From the NCBI GenBank assembly GCA_902560075.1, contig CACEKE010000004.1:1-64000 (forward strand): DNA of 64,000 nucleotides, read 5' to 3'. Shown in pieces: positions 47,420-56,429 of the stretch. The first letter of the stretch is position 1, and the number at the start of each line of letters is the position of its first letter. The DNA comes from an uncultured Pelagibacteraceae bacterium (GTDB taxonomy: Bacteria; Pseudomonadota; Alphaproteobacteria; Pelagibacterales; Pelagibacteraceae). The notes beneath the pieces were generated by a model, which was not told where the DNA came from, made no database searches, and worked only from the letters and a program-made list of their open reading frames with translations. The translations under genes were made by a program, and so were the position numbers.

Positions 47420-48155
47420 ATATCAAATATTATTGGAATATGTTGGATCAAAGTATGTCGGATGGCAGTCTCAAAAAAATGGTAGATCAATTCAAAATAC
47501 TGTTCAATTATATTTATCAAAATTATTAAAAAAAAAAATTGTTATCTACGGAGCTGGAAGAACAGATGCCGGGGTACATGCAATTGAGCAATCAGCACAT
47601 TTTAATTATAAAGAAAAATTAATTAATATTCCAAAATTAATTAAATCTTTAAACTTTTTTTTAAATAAAAAAGAAATTTCTATATTAATCATAAAAAAAA
47701 AAAATATAAATTTTCACGCTAGACATAGTGCAAAAGAAAGAACTTACAATTATTTAATAAGAAATGGTATATCTCAATCAGTAATTAATATGAAACGTGA
47801 ATGGCACTTAATTAAAAATTTAGATATTGGTATAATGAAAAAAGGTGCAAAAAAATTTCTTGGAACACATGATTTTTCCACATATAGATCCTCAAGTTGT
47901 GATGCCACAAATCCAATCAAAACAATTAAAAAGTTTACAATAAAAAAAAAAAATAAAACTTTAATATCTATTGACATTGTTTCAAAATCTTTCTTAAGGA
48001 GTCAAGTCAGATCGATGGTTGGTTGTCTTAAATACCTTGGTGAAAAAAAATGGACATTAAAGAAATTCGAAAAAGTTTTTAAATCAAAAAACAGAAAACT
48101 TTGTGCTCCACTTGCTCCACCTCATGGTCTTTATTTAAAAAAAATTACTTACTAG
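47412..48155 (+). CDS. truA: tRNA pseudouridine(38-40) synthase (247 aa)
   Basis: Modifies uridines 38-40 of the tRNA anticodon arm. The catalytic Asp is in YGAGRTDAGVHAIEQ near residue 54. ARHSAKERTYNY and FLRSQVRSMVGCL are further TruA signatures. Length is normal. The 3' end overlaps the convergent SET-domain gene by 11 bp. Confidence 0.95.
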   Translation: MNRYQILLEYVGSKYVGWQSQKNGRSIQNTVQLYLSKLLKKKIVIYGAGRTDAGVHAIEQSAHFNYKEKLINIPKLIKSLNFFLNKKEISILIIKKKNINFHARHSAKERTYNYLIRNGISQSVINMKREWHLIKNLDIGIMKKGAKKFLGTHDFSTYRSSSCDATNPIKTIKKFTIKKKNKTLISIDIVSKSFLRSQVRSMVGCLKYLGEKKWTLKKFEKVFKSKNRKLCAPLAPPHGLYLKKITY

Positions 48156-48609
48156 TTTTTTTTCTAAACTTTTTATTAATTCTCCACCTAGAGCCTTCAC
48201 GGACTATATACCCACAACAATTCCTAGCTCCACACTTACAAGGAAATTGTTTATAATCTTCATCATAACCAAATCCATAGTCATATGATAATTCCTCACC
48301 CTTTTTTATATCTTTTATTGATGAAATCCATAATTTTAGTCCTTTGCCATCAACCTCACAATTCGGATCACATGAGTGATTAATAAGTCTAGCAGTGTTA
48401 TGGGAAAAATCTCCATCTAAATCATATCTATCATTTAAATTGTAAAGATAAATTGCTTTATTATTATCGAATTTTGGATTTCTCTCTGTTTCTTTTTTTG
48501 TAATTATTTTTCCAACGTAATTAATAATCCTTGTGCCCTTTTTAATATCTTTATTAGCAAATAAACCTTTATTATTAATTTTTGAGTAACCAATTTTATA
48601 TAATTTCAT
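48145..48609 (-). CDS. SET-domain lysine methyltransferase-like protein with post-SET zinc motif (154 aa)
   Basis: A compact SET domain related to eukaryotic histone-lysine methyltransferases. The N-terminal GLFANKDIKKGTRIINYVG precedes RLINHSCDPNC (77-84) and ELSYDYGF (107-113), the two motifs forming the SAM/lysine pseudoknot. CKCGARNCC (124-132) is a post-SET CXC-type zinc site. All key residues look intact, so activity is plausible. It is the terminal gene of a long minus-strand run and lies 2 bp after an HDAC-family gene. The substrate is unknown; candidates are lysine-rich proteins. Distribution suggests ancient transfer, which I cannot test here. Confidence 0.88.
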   Translation of the reverse strand: MKLYKIGYSKINNKGLFANKDIKKGTRIINYVGKIITKKETERNPKFDNNKAIYLYNLNDRYDLDGDFSHNTARLINHSCDPNCEVDGKGLKLWISSIKDIKKGEELSYDYGFGYDEDYKQFPCKCGARNCCGYIVREGSRWRINKKFRKKTSK

Positions 48610-48611
48610 AA

Positions 48612-49535
48612 TTAGTATTTTTCGGACAGTGCTATTACATGATTATATGCGCTTTCAGCAAGTGCGTTAAGGTCATACCCACCTTCTAAAACAGATAGAA
48701 CCTTTCCTTTCGTAAATTTATTAGTAGCTCTTAAAGTCCTTTTAGTAATTTCATAAAAATCTTTAGATGATAATTCAAATTGTGCCAAAGGATCATCCTT
48801 ATGTGCATCGAAACCAGCTGAAAAAATAAGAAAGTCTGGCTTATACTCAATTAATCTATCAATAACCCTATCATAGGCATTAAAATATTTTTCTGAATTT
48901 GTGCCTGCTGGTAGAGGAATATTTAGTGAATTGTTAAATTTACCTCTATCATTCTCAGTACCTCCACCAGGATAGAAAGGGTACTGGTGGGTTGATATAT
49001 ATAGAGAGTTTTTGTTGTCATAGAGCACGTTATAATTTCCATTTCCCCAATGAACATCAAAATCCACACAAGCAATTCGCTTGTAATTATATTTGTTAAT
49101 CAAATAGTTTGTTGCAATGCCAGCATTTGATAAACAGCAAAAGCCCATAGCTTTATTTTTTTCTGCATGATGTCCCGGAGGCCTTACCACGCAAAATGCG
49201 TTCTTGAATTTCTTATTATGTATTCCGTCTATTGCTTTTATTGTAGAACCGGCAGCGTCAAATACTGCCTCTCTGCTCCCTGGAGATACAACAGTATCCC
49301 CGTCAAGGAAGTTAATTCCTTTTTTTGGAAAAGAGTTTTTTAAATTTTTAATGTAATCCTCAGTATGAGTAAGAGTTAATATTTTTTCAGGAACTACATC
49401 AGGTTTTTCCCATATCAAATCTTTCTTTTTTTTTAAAACATTTATTATTGAGTCTACTCTTTTGGGTTGTTCAGGATGACCATCTCCAGTTAAATGTTTT
49501 TCAGATGTATCTGATGTAACTATTGCAGTTTTCAC
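48612..49535 (-). CDS. Histone-deacetylase-superfamily Zn amidohydrolase (307 aa)
   Basis: A class II HDAC / AcuC / acetylpolyamine-amidohydrolase-like enzyme. RPPGHHAE (tandem His 122-123), zinc ligands Asp160 and His162 in VDFDVHWGNG, Asp243 in FSAGFDAHKDDP, and EGGYDL near 287 are all present. It should hydrolyse acetyl-lysine or acetyl-polyamine. It overlaps dapE by 4 bp (ATGA) and the SET gene begins 2 bp after its stop, so both are co-transcribed with the lysine and arginine biosynthesis genes. Protein versus small-molecule substrate cannot be decided. Confidence 0.93.
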   Translation of the reverse strand: MKTAIVTSDTSEKHLTGDGHPEQPKRVDSIINVLKKKKDLIWEKPDVVPEKILTLTHTEDYIKNLKNSFPKKGINFLDGDTVVSPGSREAVFDAAGSTIKAIDGIHNKKFKNAFCVVRPPGHHAEKNKAMGFCCLSNAGIATNYLINKYNYKRIACVDFDVHWGNGNYNVLYDNKNSLYISTHQYPFYPGGGTENDRGKFNNSLNIPLPAGTNSEKYFNAYDRVIDRLIEYKPDFLIFSAGFDAHKDDPLAQFELSSKDFYEITKRTLRATNKFTKGKVLSVLEGGYDLNALAESAYNHVIALSEKY

Positions 49536-50689
49536 GAAAAATAATTTTCTAAAATTTCTTTATGAATTTTTGTCAGAGTTTTTAAATCTCTCACTTTAAT
49601 ATTTTCATCTATTTGATGCATACTAGCACCTACCAAACCAAACTCTAAACAAGGAGAGATCTTTCTAATAAATCTTGCATCAGATGTGCCACCAGAGGTA
49701 GATAATTTCGTATTTACCTTTGTATTTTTTTTTATGATATTTTTTATCATATAAGTAGTTTTGTTTGGCTTAGTAATGAATGACTCACCAGATATCATAT
49801 ATTCTATTTTAAATTTGCATTTGTATTTTTTACAAATTTTTCTTAAATAAATATTTATTTTTTTTTTTAATTTATTAGAGCTATGTCTGTCGTTGAATCT
49901 TATATTAAATGTAGCATATGCATCTCCTGGAATTACATTATCTGCGCTGTTGTCCACACTAATTTTAGTTACTTCTAAATTTGAAGGTTGAAAATTTTTT
50001 GAGCCATTATCAAGTCTTAATTGTTTTAAGTTTTTTAAAATATCTACAATGCAAGTTGATGGATTTACCGCTTTATGACTATAAGCGACGTGTCCCATTT
50101 TACCAAAAATACTCAAATAACCTGTTATCGAACCCCTTCTACCAATTTTAATCATTTCACCCATACGGGATGGGTTTGTGGGCTCTCCAACTAAACAAAA
50201 GTTAATTTTTTCTTTTTTTTTCTTTAGATACTCAACAACTTTTTTAGTTCCGTTAATGGCTATACCTTCCTCATCCCCAGTAATTAAGAGACTTATAGAA
50301 CCTTTAAATTTTTTATTTTTGTAAACAAAATCACTAACAGCAGCAATAAAGGATGCAACTGATGATTTCATATCACTAGCACCTCTCCCTATTAACCTTC
50401 CATTTTTAATTGTTGGTTTGAAAGGATGGGAAGACCAATTTCTTAAATTACCAGGAGGAACGACATCTACATGTCCTGCATAACAAAAATTTGGACTTTT
50501 TGTTCCTAGTCTAGCGTAAATGTTTTTAACTGATGTATTATTAGCGTGTTTAAACTCAAGAATTTTAGTTTTAAATCCGATTGATTTTAGTTTTTTTTCT
50601 AAAAATTTCATTATTCCTGCATCTACAGGTGTTACTGTTGGAAATTTAATTAGCTCTTTTGCTAATTGTAAATCATTAAAGATTTTCAT
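49532..50689 (-). CDS. dapE: Succinyl-diaminopimelate desuccinylase (385 aa)
   Basis: A zinc metallopeptidase-fold enzyme in the succinylase branch of lysine and meso-DAP synthesis. CYAGHVDVVPPG holds the first zinc His, GRGASDMKSS the bridging Asp, and TGDEEG the catalytic Glu. Dimerisation-domain and C-terminal STSGGTSDARF motifs follow. Length is canonical. It begins one base after the dapD stop. Confidence 0.93.
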   Translation of the reverse strand: MKIFNDLQLAKELIKFPTVTPVDAGIMKFLEKKLKSIGFKTKILEFKHANNTSVKNIYARLGTKSPNFCYAGHVDVVPPGNLRNWSSHPFKPTIKNGRLIGRGASDMKSSVASFIAAVSDFVYKNKKFKGSISLLITGDEEGIAINGTKKVVEYLKKKKEKINFCLVGEPTNPSRMGEMIKIGRRGSITGYLSIFGKMGHVAYSHKAVNPSTCIVDILKNLKQLRLDNGSKNFQPSNLEVTKISVDNSADNVIPGDAYATFNIRFNDRHSSNKLKKKINIYLRKICKKYKCKFKIEYMISGESFITKPNKTTYMIKNIIKKNTKVNTKLSTSGGTSDARFIRKISPCLEFGLVGASMHQIDENIKVRDLKTLTKIHKEILENYFS

Positions 50690-50690
50690 C

Positions 50691-51515
50691 TTAATCCCTC
50701 AAAAGATCATTTAAACTAGTTTTTGATCTAGTTTTTTCATCAACCGTCTTAATGATTACTACGCAGTACAAATTCGGTCCGCCTGGTTCTTTAGAGGGTA
50801 ATGAACCTGGAACTACAACACTTCCAGCTGGTACTTCACCAGAGGTAATCTCTCCCGTTTTTCTAGAAACTATTTTAGTGCTCTTACCGATGTAACAACC
50901 CATTGAAACTACGCTACCTTTTCTTACAATGACACCCTCAACTATTTCTGAAAGAGCCCCTATAAAACAATTATCCTCAATAATAGTAGGCTTAGAACCA
51001 ATCGGTTCTAATATACCTCCTAAACCGCAACCTGCAGACAAATGACAGTTTGCTCCAAGTCTAGCAGCCGAACCAATTCTAGCTCCAGTGTCAACCATTG
51101 AATTTTCTCCACAGTATCCACCTACGTTAATAAATGAGTTTGGCATTATGACAGCACCCTTTCCAATAAAAGAACCGTTTCGCACCACACAATTTGGCAC
51201 CATTCTGAAACCAGCTTTAGCAAATTCTTTTTCAGTCCACCCAGCTGTTTTACCTGGTAAGTGACTAAAGTCATTCCATGCATTGTACGGTCCTCCAATA
51301 ATTTTTCTATCATTAACTCTAAAAGAAAGAAGTATTCCTTTTTGGATCCAATCATTTATTTTCCAGTCATTACCATTAGGCTCAGCTACAGTTATTTTAC
51401 CCTCATTTAATAAATGGATTGTCTCATTAATCGCGTCAATTATTGATTTATCAGATCTTTTGTTGATCTGATCTTTAATTTTCCAAGCTTCATTAATTAT
51501 TTCTTCAATAGACAT
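50691..51515 (-). CDS. dapD: Tetrahydrodipicolinate N-succinyltransferase (274 aa)
   Basis: A trimeric left-handed beta-helix acyltransferase. Hexapeptide repeats run from about residue 105 to 220 (for example GSFIGKGAVIMPNSFINVG, IIEDNCFIGALSEIVEG). The start lies 2 bp after the stop of the HAD gene upstream. It works immediately before dapC/dapE in lysine synthesis. Length is normal. Confidence 0.95.
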   Translation of the reverse strand: MSIEEIINEAWKIKDQINKRSDKSIIDAINETIHLLNEGKITVAEPNGNDWKINDWIQKGILLSFRVNDRKIIGGPYNAWNDFSHLPGKTAGWTEKEFAKAGFRMVPNCVVRNGSFIGKGAVIMPNSFINVGGYCGENSMVDTGARIGSAARLGANCHLSAGCGLGGILEPIGSKPTIIEDNCFIGALSEIVEGVIVRKGSVVSMGCYIGKSTKIVSRKTGEITSGEVPAGSVVVPGSLPSKEPGGPNLYCVVIIKTVDEKTRSKTSLNDLLRD

Positions 51516-51517
51516 TT

Positions 51518-52189
51518 TTAATTACTTTTTAATAACCTTAATTCTTTTAAAAATAAAGATAGATTTTCAATTTTATAGTCAATGTAATCCTTATCAGACT
51601 CCATTTTCCCCCACTCCTCATTATTTATTAACCAAACAGTCGTACAACCCCTTTTTTTACCTATAGATAAATTTTTTGCAATATCCTCTACATATATTGT
51701 TTCTCTTGGATCTAAATCAAATTTTTCTGTCATCAGATCAAAAGCCCTAGGTTCTGGCTTTGGTTGATATTCTGCGTCTGTAATATCAAATATATTTTCA
51801 AACAAGTCTTCTATACCCAAATGGCTCAATACGTTTTTTGCATGATCTATGCTACCATTTGTAAAAATAAGTTTTCGCATATCTAAATTTTCCAATTCAT
51901 TTCTTAGAACTAAATCTTTCTTCATAAATGAAAGATCTATATCATGTACATATTTTAAAAACTCTTTAGGCGGAATATCGTGATGAATCATTAATCCATT
52001 CAGAGAAGTATTATATTTATAGAAATAATTTGTTTGGAGTTCTTTAGCTTTTTTCAGATCGACATTAAGTTTTTCAGATATATATTTAGTCATTAATTTA
52101 GAAACCTGACCAAACACAGACTCTAGATCTTGATATACTGTTCCATCTAGATCTAATAAAAGATTTTTCTTATTTATCAAATTATTCAT
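51518..52189 (-). CDS. HAD hydrolase, pyrimidine 5'-nucleotidase-like (223 aa)
   Basis: Motif I is LLLDLDGTVYQ (nucleophile Asp near residue 13), motif II IFTNGS, motif III a Lys region, and motif IV YVEDIAKN. The protein resembles SDT1/Phm8-like pyrimidine 5'-nucleotidases, which occupy this position between argB and dapD in many Alphaproteobacteria. It overlaps the argB stop by 4 bp. Actual substrate is not proven. Confidence 0.85.
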   Translation of the reverse strand: MNNLINKKNLLLDLDGTVYQDLESVFGQVSKLMTKYISEKLNVDLKKAKELQTNYFYKYNTSLNGLMIHHDIPPKEFLKYVHDIDLSFMKKDLVLRNELENLDMRKLIFTNGSIDHAKNVLSHLGIEDLFENIFDITDAEYQPKPEPRAFDLMTEKFDLDPRETIYVEDIAKNLSIGKKRGCTTVWLINNEEWGKMESDKDYIDYKIENLSLFLKELRLLKSN

Positions 52190-53049
52190 TTTCTTATCAA
52201 AGTCCCAGAACCCTTATCTGAAAATATTTCAAATAAAATAGAGTGTTTTTTTCTACCATCAATTATAGCAACAGCTGTAACTCCGTTGTTGACAGCATCT
52301 AAGCATGTATTAATTTTTGGAATCATGCCTTCGGTGATAGTTTTATCGTCTATCATCTCCATGATTTTAGAGGATGATATTTCTTCAATTAAAATTTTAT
52401 CTTTGTTAAGCACACCCTCTACATTCGTCATCAATAGTAACCTTCTCGATTTAAGAGATTTAGCTATCGCTCCAGCAGCAGTATCACCATTAATGTTATA
52501 AGTTTTATTATCAGATCCTAATCCTAGAGGGGATATTATAGGTATTAAATCGTTCTTTATTTTATCAATTATAATCTCATCATTAATTTTATGTGGTATC
52601 CCAACGAAACCTAATTCTTTAGATTCAGGTATAATTTTTAAAACATTATTTTCTTTTGTATTCATGGATATACTTTTACTTCCTATATTTTTTAATGAGG
52701 AAACAATATCTTCATTAAATTCAATAAGAACTTTTTCTACGATATTTATAATTTTTTCATCAGTAACCCTTAAGCCTCTGACAAATTTAGAATTTATATT
52801 TGATTTGTCTAATTCTCTTTTTATTCTTGGCCCACCTCCATGCACAACAACGACTGATAAACCTAGCTTTTGTAATATAGATAGGTCACTAATGAAGTTA
52901 TTAAATATTTGTCTATCGATGAAAACATTACCACCATACTTAATTGTGATTATTTCATCTTTATATTTTTCTATATACTTTGAAACTTCATCAATATTTG
53001 GACCGTTTTTAGGAAGAATTTTTATTAATTCCTCTTTACTAATGCTCAT
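52186..53049 (-). CDS. argB: Acetylglutamate kinase (287 aa)
   Basis: Amino-acid-kinase fold enzyme of arginine synthesis. ITIKYGGNVF binds ATP phosphates, VVVHGGGPRI is the second glycine motif, and NINGDTAAGAIAK binds acetylglutamate. TEGMIPKINTCLDAVNNG is the typical C-terminal lobe. It lies 4 bp after yidC; the engB/ysxC gene that usually separates them is missing. Confidence 0.95.
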   Translation of the reverse strand: MSISKEELIKILPKNGPNIDEVSKYIEKYKDEIITIKYGGNVFIDRQIFNNFISDLSILQKLGLSVVVVHGGGPRIKRELDKSNINSKFVRGLRVTDEKIINIVEKVLIEFNEDIVSSLKNIGSKSISMNTKENNVLKIIPESKELGFVGIPHKINDEIIIDKIKNDLIPIISPLGLGSDNKTYNINGDTAAGAIAKSLKSRRLLLMTNVEGVLNKDKILIEEISSSKIMEMIDDKTITEGMIPKINTCLDAVNNGVTAVAIIDGRKKHSILFEIFSDKGSGTLIRK

Positions 53050-53053
53050 TAAT

Positions 53054-54745
53054 TTAACTTTTAACTTTTATATTTCTATTTATTATATATTGCTGAATTA
53101 TAGTGAGTAAATTTGTGCAAACCCAGTAGAGAATTAACCCAGCAGCAAATGGTGCAAGAATAACTGTCAAAAACAAAGGCATTAACATAAATATTTTCTT
53201 TTGCATTTTCTGCATTTCATCTGATCCAGAAGGTTGTGGTGAGAGCTTCATCTGAAGCCACATAGAACTGCCCATTAGAACGGGAAGCAGGCCAATTTCT
53301 AAAAAAGTTGGAACGCTGTAAGGCAATAATCCAAATAGATTAAAAATAGTCAAAGGGTCCTTAGCGCTTAAATCTTGCCAAACCCAAACCCACGGAGAAT
53401 GTCTCATGGCAAGATCGAGCAATAACAATTTATATAATGAAAAAAAAATCGGAATCTGAATCAATATGGGAAAGCACGAGCTCGCAGGATTTACTCCGTT
53501 GACTTTATATAACTTCATCATTTCTCTTTGAAGCTGCTGTTTGTCATCTTTAAATCTTGTTTTTAAATTTTCAATTTCCGGGCCTAGGCTCTTCATTTTA
53601 CCCATCGATTTCATAGAATATTGGTTTAATGGAAAAAATACTACTCTTACAAGGATAGTTAATAATATGATTGCATAGCCATAGTTTCCTGTAAAGTTGA
53701 AGAAATAACTTAGTATTTTATGCATAGGCACAATTATGAAATAAAGGACTCCGTAATTAACTATAAGGTCTAATTTTTCAATTTTTAGGTCGTCTTTATA
53801 TTTATTAATTTGTTTTATTTCTTTAGCACCTATTAAGCTTTTTACGCTATGTTCAATTAAAGTATTAGGACGGGCCTCATACCCTTTTAAATCAATATAA
53901 CTGGCCCTATACTTATTTTTATAATCTAAATCGAATCTAAAATTTCTACCTTGTTCTGGTATTATAGATGTCATCCAATATTTGTCTCCTTGGATTAAAA
54001 CTCCTGTAGAACCCTCTGTAGAAAATTTATTTTCCTCTACATCGTCATAATCAACTTCTTCAATATTTTCACCAGTAATAAATGTATAACCTTCATGCAG
54101 AATATAAAAATCAGTTAAGTCACTAGGTAGGCTATTACGATTAATTCTAGCAAAGGGATAAACTTTAAATGTATCTTGCGATTTATTTATAAGTGTTTGT
54201 TTGATACTGAACAAATATTTTTCGTCAATTGAAATTAATCTTTCAAATCTTATACCTGAGTCGTTTTCATAATAGATTTTAACTGGGTTACTTGGAGTTA
54301 GTTTCTTTGTGCCATCAATTTTCCAAATTGTATTTGAGTTTGGTGTTTCAATATTTGCTCTAGTAGCCCATCCGGTATTAAAAGTATAACCGTCACTTGT
54401 TGATGCCGGATTAAGCAATTGTATTTTTTCATTACTTTTAAGTGTTTTATTGTAGGCTTTTAATTCTAAATCATCGATAGCTCCACCTAACAAAGAAATT
54501 GAACCTTTAATAAAACTATTTTCGAAGATAATTCGATTATCTTTTTTAAGCGCATCTTCTCTAGTAACAGCCTTAACCTCTATTTTTTCATCAATTATTG
54601 GAGCATCTGTATTTTGATTAATTTCATTTTTACCCTTTTCATTTATTTTATTTAATTCTTCTTGTGTTGGTGCAAAAAAGAGGCCGTATAAAACAATAAC
54701 GGCAGCAGATAAAGTTATAGCAGCTATAATATTCTTAAGATCCAC
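53054..54745 (-). CDS. yidC: Membrane protein insertase YidC (563 aa)
   Basis: The N-terminal signal-anchor helix (IIAAITLSAAVIVLYGLFFAP) is followed by a long periplasmic beta domain and the conserved 60KD_IMP insertase core (PASSCFPILIQIPIFFSLYKLL, five helices). The start is set at GTG 54745 because a strong AGGAGG lies 9 nt upstream; a longer TTG frame (54775) reads across that site. The E. coli YidC also begins close to its first helix. It overlaps the yidD stop by 11 bp with the GTG start. Confidence 0.92.
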   Translation of the reverse strand: MDLKNIIAAITLSAAVIVLYGLFFAPTQEELNKINEKGKNEINQNTDAPIIDEKIEVKAVTREDALKKDNRIIFENSFIKGSISLLGGAIDDLELKAYNKTLKSNEKIQLLNPASTSDGYTFNTGWATRANIETPNSNTIWKIDGTKKLTPSNPVKIYYENDSGIRFERLISIDEKYLFSIKQTLINKSQDTFKVYPFARINRNSLPSDLTDFYILHEGYTFITGENIEEVDYDDVEENKFSTEGSTGVLIQGDKYWMTSIIPEQGRNFRFDLDYKNKYRASYIDLKGYEARPNTLIEHSVKSLIGAKEIKQINKYKDDLKIEKLDLIVNYGVLYFIIVPMHKILSYFFNFTGNYGYAIILLTILVRVVFFPLNQYSMKSMGKMKSLGPEIENLKTRFKDDKQQLQREMMKLYKVNGVNPASSCFPILIQIPIFFSLYKLLLLDLAMRHSPWVWVWQDLSAKDPLTIFNLFGLLPYSVPTFLEIGLLPVLMGSSMWLQMKLSPQPSGSDEMQKMQKKIFMLMPLFLTVILAPFAAGLILYWVCTNLLTIIQQYIINRNIKVKS

Positions 54746-54983
54746 TATTTTTTTCCTCCTCAATTGGACTGTCAAAGCCTCCAGTGTTAAACCATGGATT
54801 ACATTTTAAAATCCTGAGAAAAGTTTTATAAGTTGCTTTTATAAAATTATAATTGATATAACACTTTAAAGCATAGGTGCTACACGATGGCTCAAATTTA
54901 CAGGAGTTATAAAAAAAAGGACTTAAGAAAAATTTATAAATTTTTATTAATAATATGAATGGGTAATTTATTATAATATTCAT
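54735..54983 (-). CDS. yidD: Membrane protein insertion efficiency factor YidD (82 aa)
   Basis: Small amphipathic protein supporting YidC. FFYNSCKFEPSCSTYALKCY holds the conserved cysteine-rich motif, and LRILKCNPWFNTGGFD is the typical C-terminal signature. The start shares one base with the rnpA stop (TAATG). Confidence 0.93.
   Translation of the reverse strand: MNIIINYPFILLIKIYKFFLSPFFYNSCKFEPSCSTYALKCYINYNFIKATYKTFLRILKCNPWFNTGGFDSPIEEEKNSGS
54755..54761 (-). promoter_or_regulatory. Strong Shine-Dalgarno site deciding the yidC start
   Basis: GAGGAGG on the minus strand, nine bases before GTG 54745. Such complementarity to the 16S 3' end is rare in this window, so it strongly favours the GTG over the upstream TTG. 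Confidence 0.75.
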
Positions 54984-55321
54984 TATTTTATCTTATCAAT
55001 ATCTCTAATTATTTGTTCTTTGATTAATTTAAACTCACCATCAAATACATTTTTTTTTGCAATAAATATATAAGAATATTTTAAATTTATGTTAATTTTT
55101 TTGTATGCTTCTAAAGCAATAGATCTTAACCTACGCTTAATTTTATTTCTAAAAACGGCATTACCTAATTTTTTCTTGGCGATTATCGAATATATAAATT
55201 TATTTTTATCATTTATAGTTAATTTTTTGTAATAGATAGTTACAAACTTGTTTAGTATTTTCTTTCCACTAAGAACAGTTTTAAAATCCTCATTTTTAGA
55301 TAGACTCAATACTTTTGGCAT
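54983..55321 (-). CDS. rnpA: Ribonuclease P protein component (112 aa)
   Basis: The protein subunit of RNase P. The FRNKIKRRLRSI (RNR motif) is intact, and the N-terminal LSKNEDFKTVLSGKKI is typical. Its start shares one base with rpmH (TAATG) and its stop shares one with yidD (TAATG). The rpmH-rnpA-yidD-yidC order is the classical bacterial arrangement. Confidence 0.94.
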   Translation of the reverse strand: MPKVLSLSKNEDFKTVLSGKKILNKFVTIYYKKLTINDKNKFIYSIIAKKKLGNAVFRNKIKRRLRSIALEAYKKININLKYSYIFIAKKNVFDGEFKLIKEQIIRDIDKIK

Positions 55322-55455
55322 TAAACACTAAGTTTTTTTCTACCTTTTTTCCTTCTATTACGTAAAACTTTTTGCCTTTTTTTTGTAGCCATTCTAGACC
55401 TGAACCCGTGCTTGCGAGCCCTTTTTTTCCGAGATGGTTGCCACGTTCTTTTCAT
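55321..55455 (-). CDS. rpmH: 50S ribosomal protein L34 (44 aa)
   Basis: The 44-residue frame begins [20 protein letters not shown] and ends with [11 protein letters not shown], the L34 signature. It heads the long minus-strand run. Its stop overlaps the rnpA start by one base (TAATG). There are 74 bp to the divergent TVP38-family gene; a TATACT hexamer at 55493-55498 (minus) could be its -10 box. Confidence 0.96.
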   Translation of the reverse strand: MKRTWQPSRKKRARKHGFRSRMATKKRQKVLRNRRKKGRKKLSV

Positions 55456-55529
55456 AAAGGTTATTCTTAAAATCGATCTTATAGAAAATAAAAGTATATA
55501 AGTACAGTTTTTTTTAATAAATTAATTAA

Positions 55530-56249
55530 ATGATTACTGAAAAAAAAGTCAAAATCACGCTTGCATTAGTATATTTGCTATTGATTACCGCTTTTTTGTG
55601 GTTTTTGTTTACAAATTTTTCCATTAATGACTTTACAAGTTATGAAATTATAAAATCGAATAGAGATACTCTAAACAACTTAAAAAATATTAATATTTTT
55701 TTTTCTATATCAGTATTTTTACTTATTTCAATAATATGGATTCTCTTACTCGGTTTCGGTTCCCCTTTGTTTTTAATTGGTGGTTTTATTTTTGGAAAAT
55801 GGGTTGGAACAATTGTTATTTTAATTGGAATAACAACTGGATCAACTTTACTGTACATTTTCGCCAAATTTTTAGTAAGAGATTATATATTTAATAAATT
55901 TTCTCAAAAATTTAGTTATTTGACTGAAAAATTTAAAAAAAATGAACTAATTTATTTTATTATTTTTAGGGCTGTTGGTGGAATACCATTTTTTATACAA
56001 AATTTGCTACCTATATTATTTAACATAAAAATTAAAAATTATTTAATAGGAACATTTTTAGGAATGGCAATTCAGGTTTTTATTGGTGTATCACTAGGTG
56101 CTGGAATAGATAAACTAATTGATGAAAATGAAAATATGCCCTCAATATTTGATGTGATTTTGATGCCTGATATATATTTACCTGTAATTGGAATTATAGG
56201 TATATTTGTTTGTGCATTTTATTTCAGGAAAAGTTTTTTTAAAAATTAA
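55530..56249 (+). CDS. TVP38/TMEM64-family membrane protein (239 aa)
   Basis: A DedA-superfamily (SNARE-associated/VTT domain) inner-membrane protein. LLGFGSPLFLIGGFIFGKWVG and FRAVGGIPFFIQNLLPILFNI are the signature re-entrant and helix regions, with about six hydrophobic segments. The family is implicated in lipid scrambling or membrane homeostasis; the role here is unknown. It ends 4 bp before the 3' end of tRNA-Thr. Confidence 0.85.
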   Translation: MITEKKVKITLALVYLLLITAFLWFLFTNFSINDFTSYEIIKSNRDTLNNLKNINIFFSISVFLLISIIWILLLGFGSPLFLIGGFIFGKWVGTIVILIGITTGSTLLYIFAKFLVRDYIFNKFSQKFSYLTEKFKKNELIYFIIFRAVGGIPFFIQNLLPILFNIKIKNYLIGTFLGMAIQVFIGVSLGAGIDKLIDENENMPSIFDVILMPDIYLPVIGIIGIFVCAFYFRKSFFKN

Positions 56250-56253
56250 TTTT

Positions 56254-56327
56254 TGGTGCCCCGACCCAGAATTGAACTGGAGACTGATCCTTACCATGGA
56301 TCTGTTATACCATTTAACTATCAGGGC
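56254..56327 (-). tRNA. tRNA-Thr (anticodon GGT)
   Basis: On the minus strand acceptor GCCCTGA pairs with TCGGGGC (one G-U), the anticodon arm GATCC/GGATC encloses ATGGTAA (anticodon GGT), and the T-arm is CCAGTTCAATTCTGG. CCA is encoded (56254-56256). The D-arm GTT...AAC is short. It is convergent with the TVP38 gene. Confidence 0.92.
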
Positions 56328-56381
56328 CAAAATTATGTTATTTATTAAAGACTAGTGTATAAATGTAAATTTGACAAATTA

Positions 56382-56410
56382 TTGACTTAATTTTTCTTTA
56401 ATGACATATA
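56382..56410 (+). promoter_or_regulatory. Possible promoter of the 66-aa gene
   Basis: TTGACT (56382-56387), a 17-bp spacer and CATATA (56405-56410) lie 20 nt before the ATG at 56430. A second TTGACA sits 11 bp upstream. The spacing is right but the -10 is weak; treat as tentative. Confidence 0.35.
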
Positions 56411-56429
56411 TATTAAAATAAATGCTATT

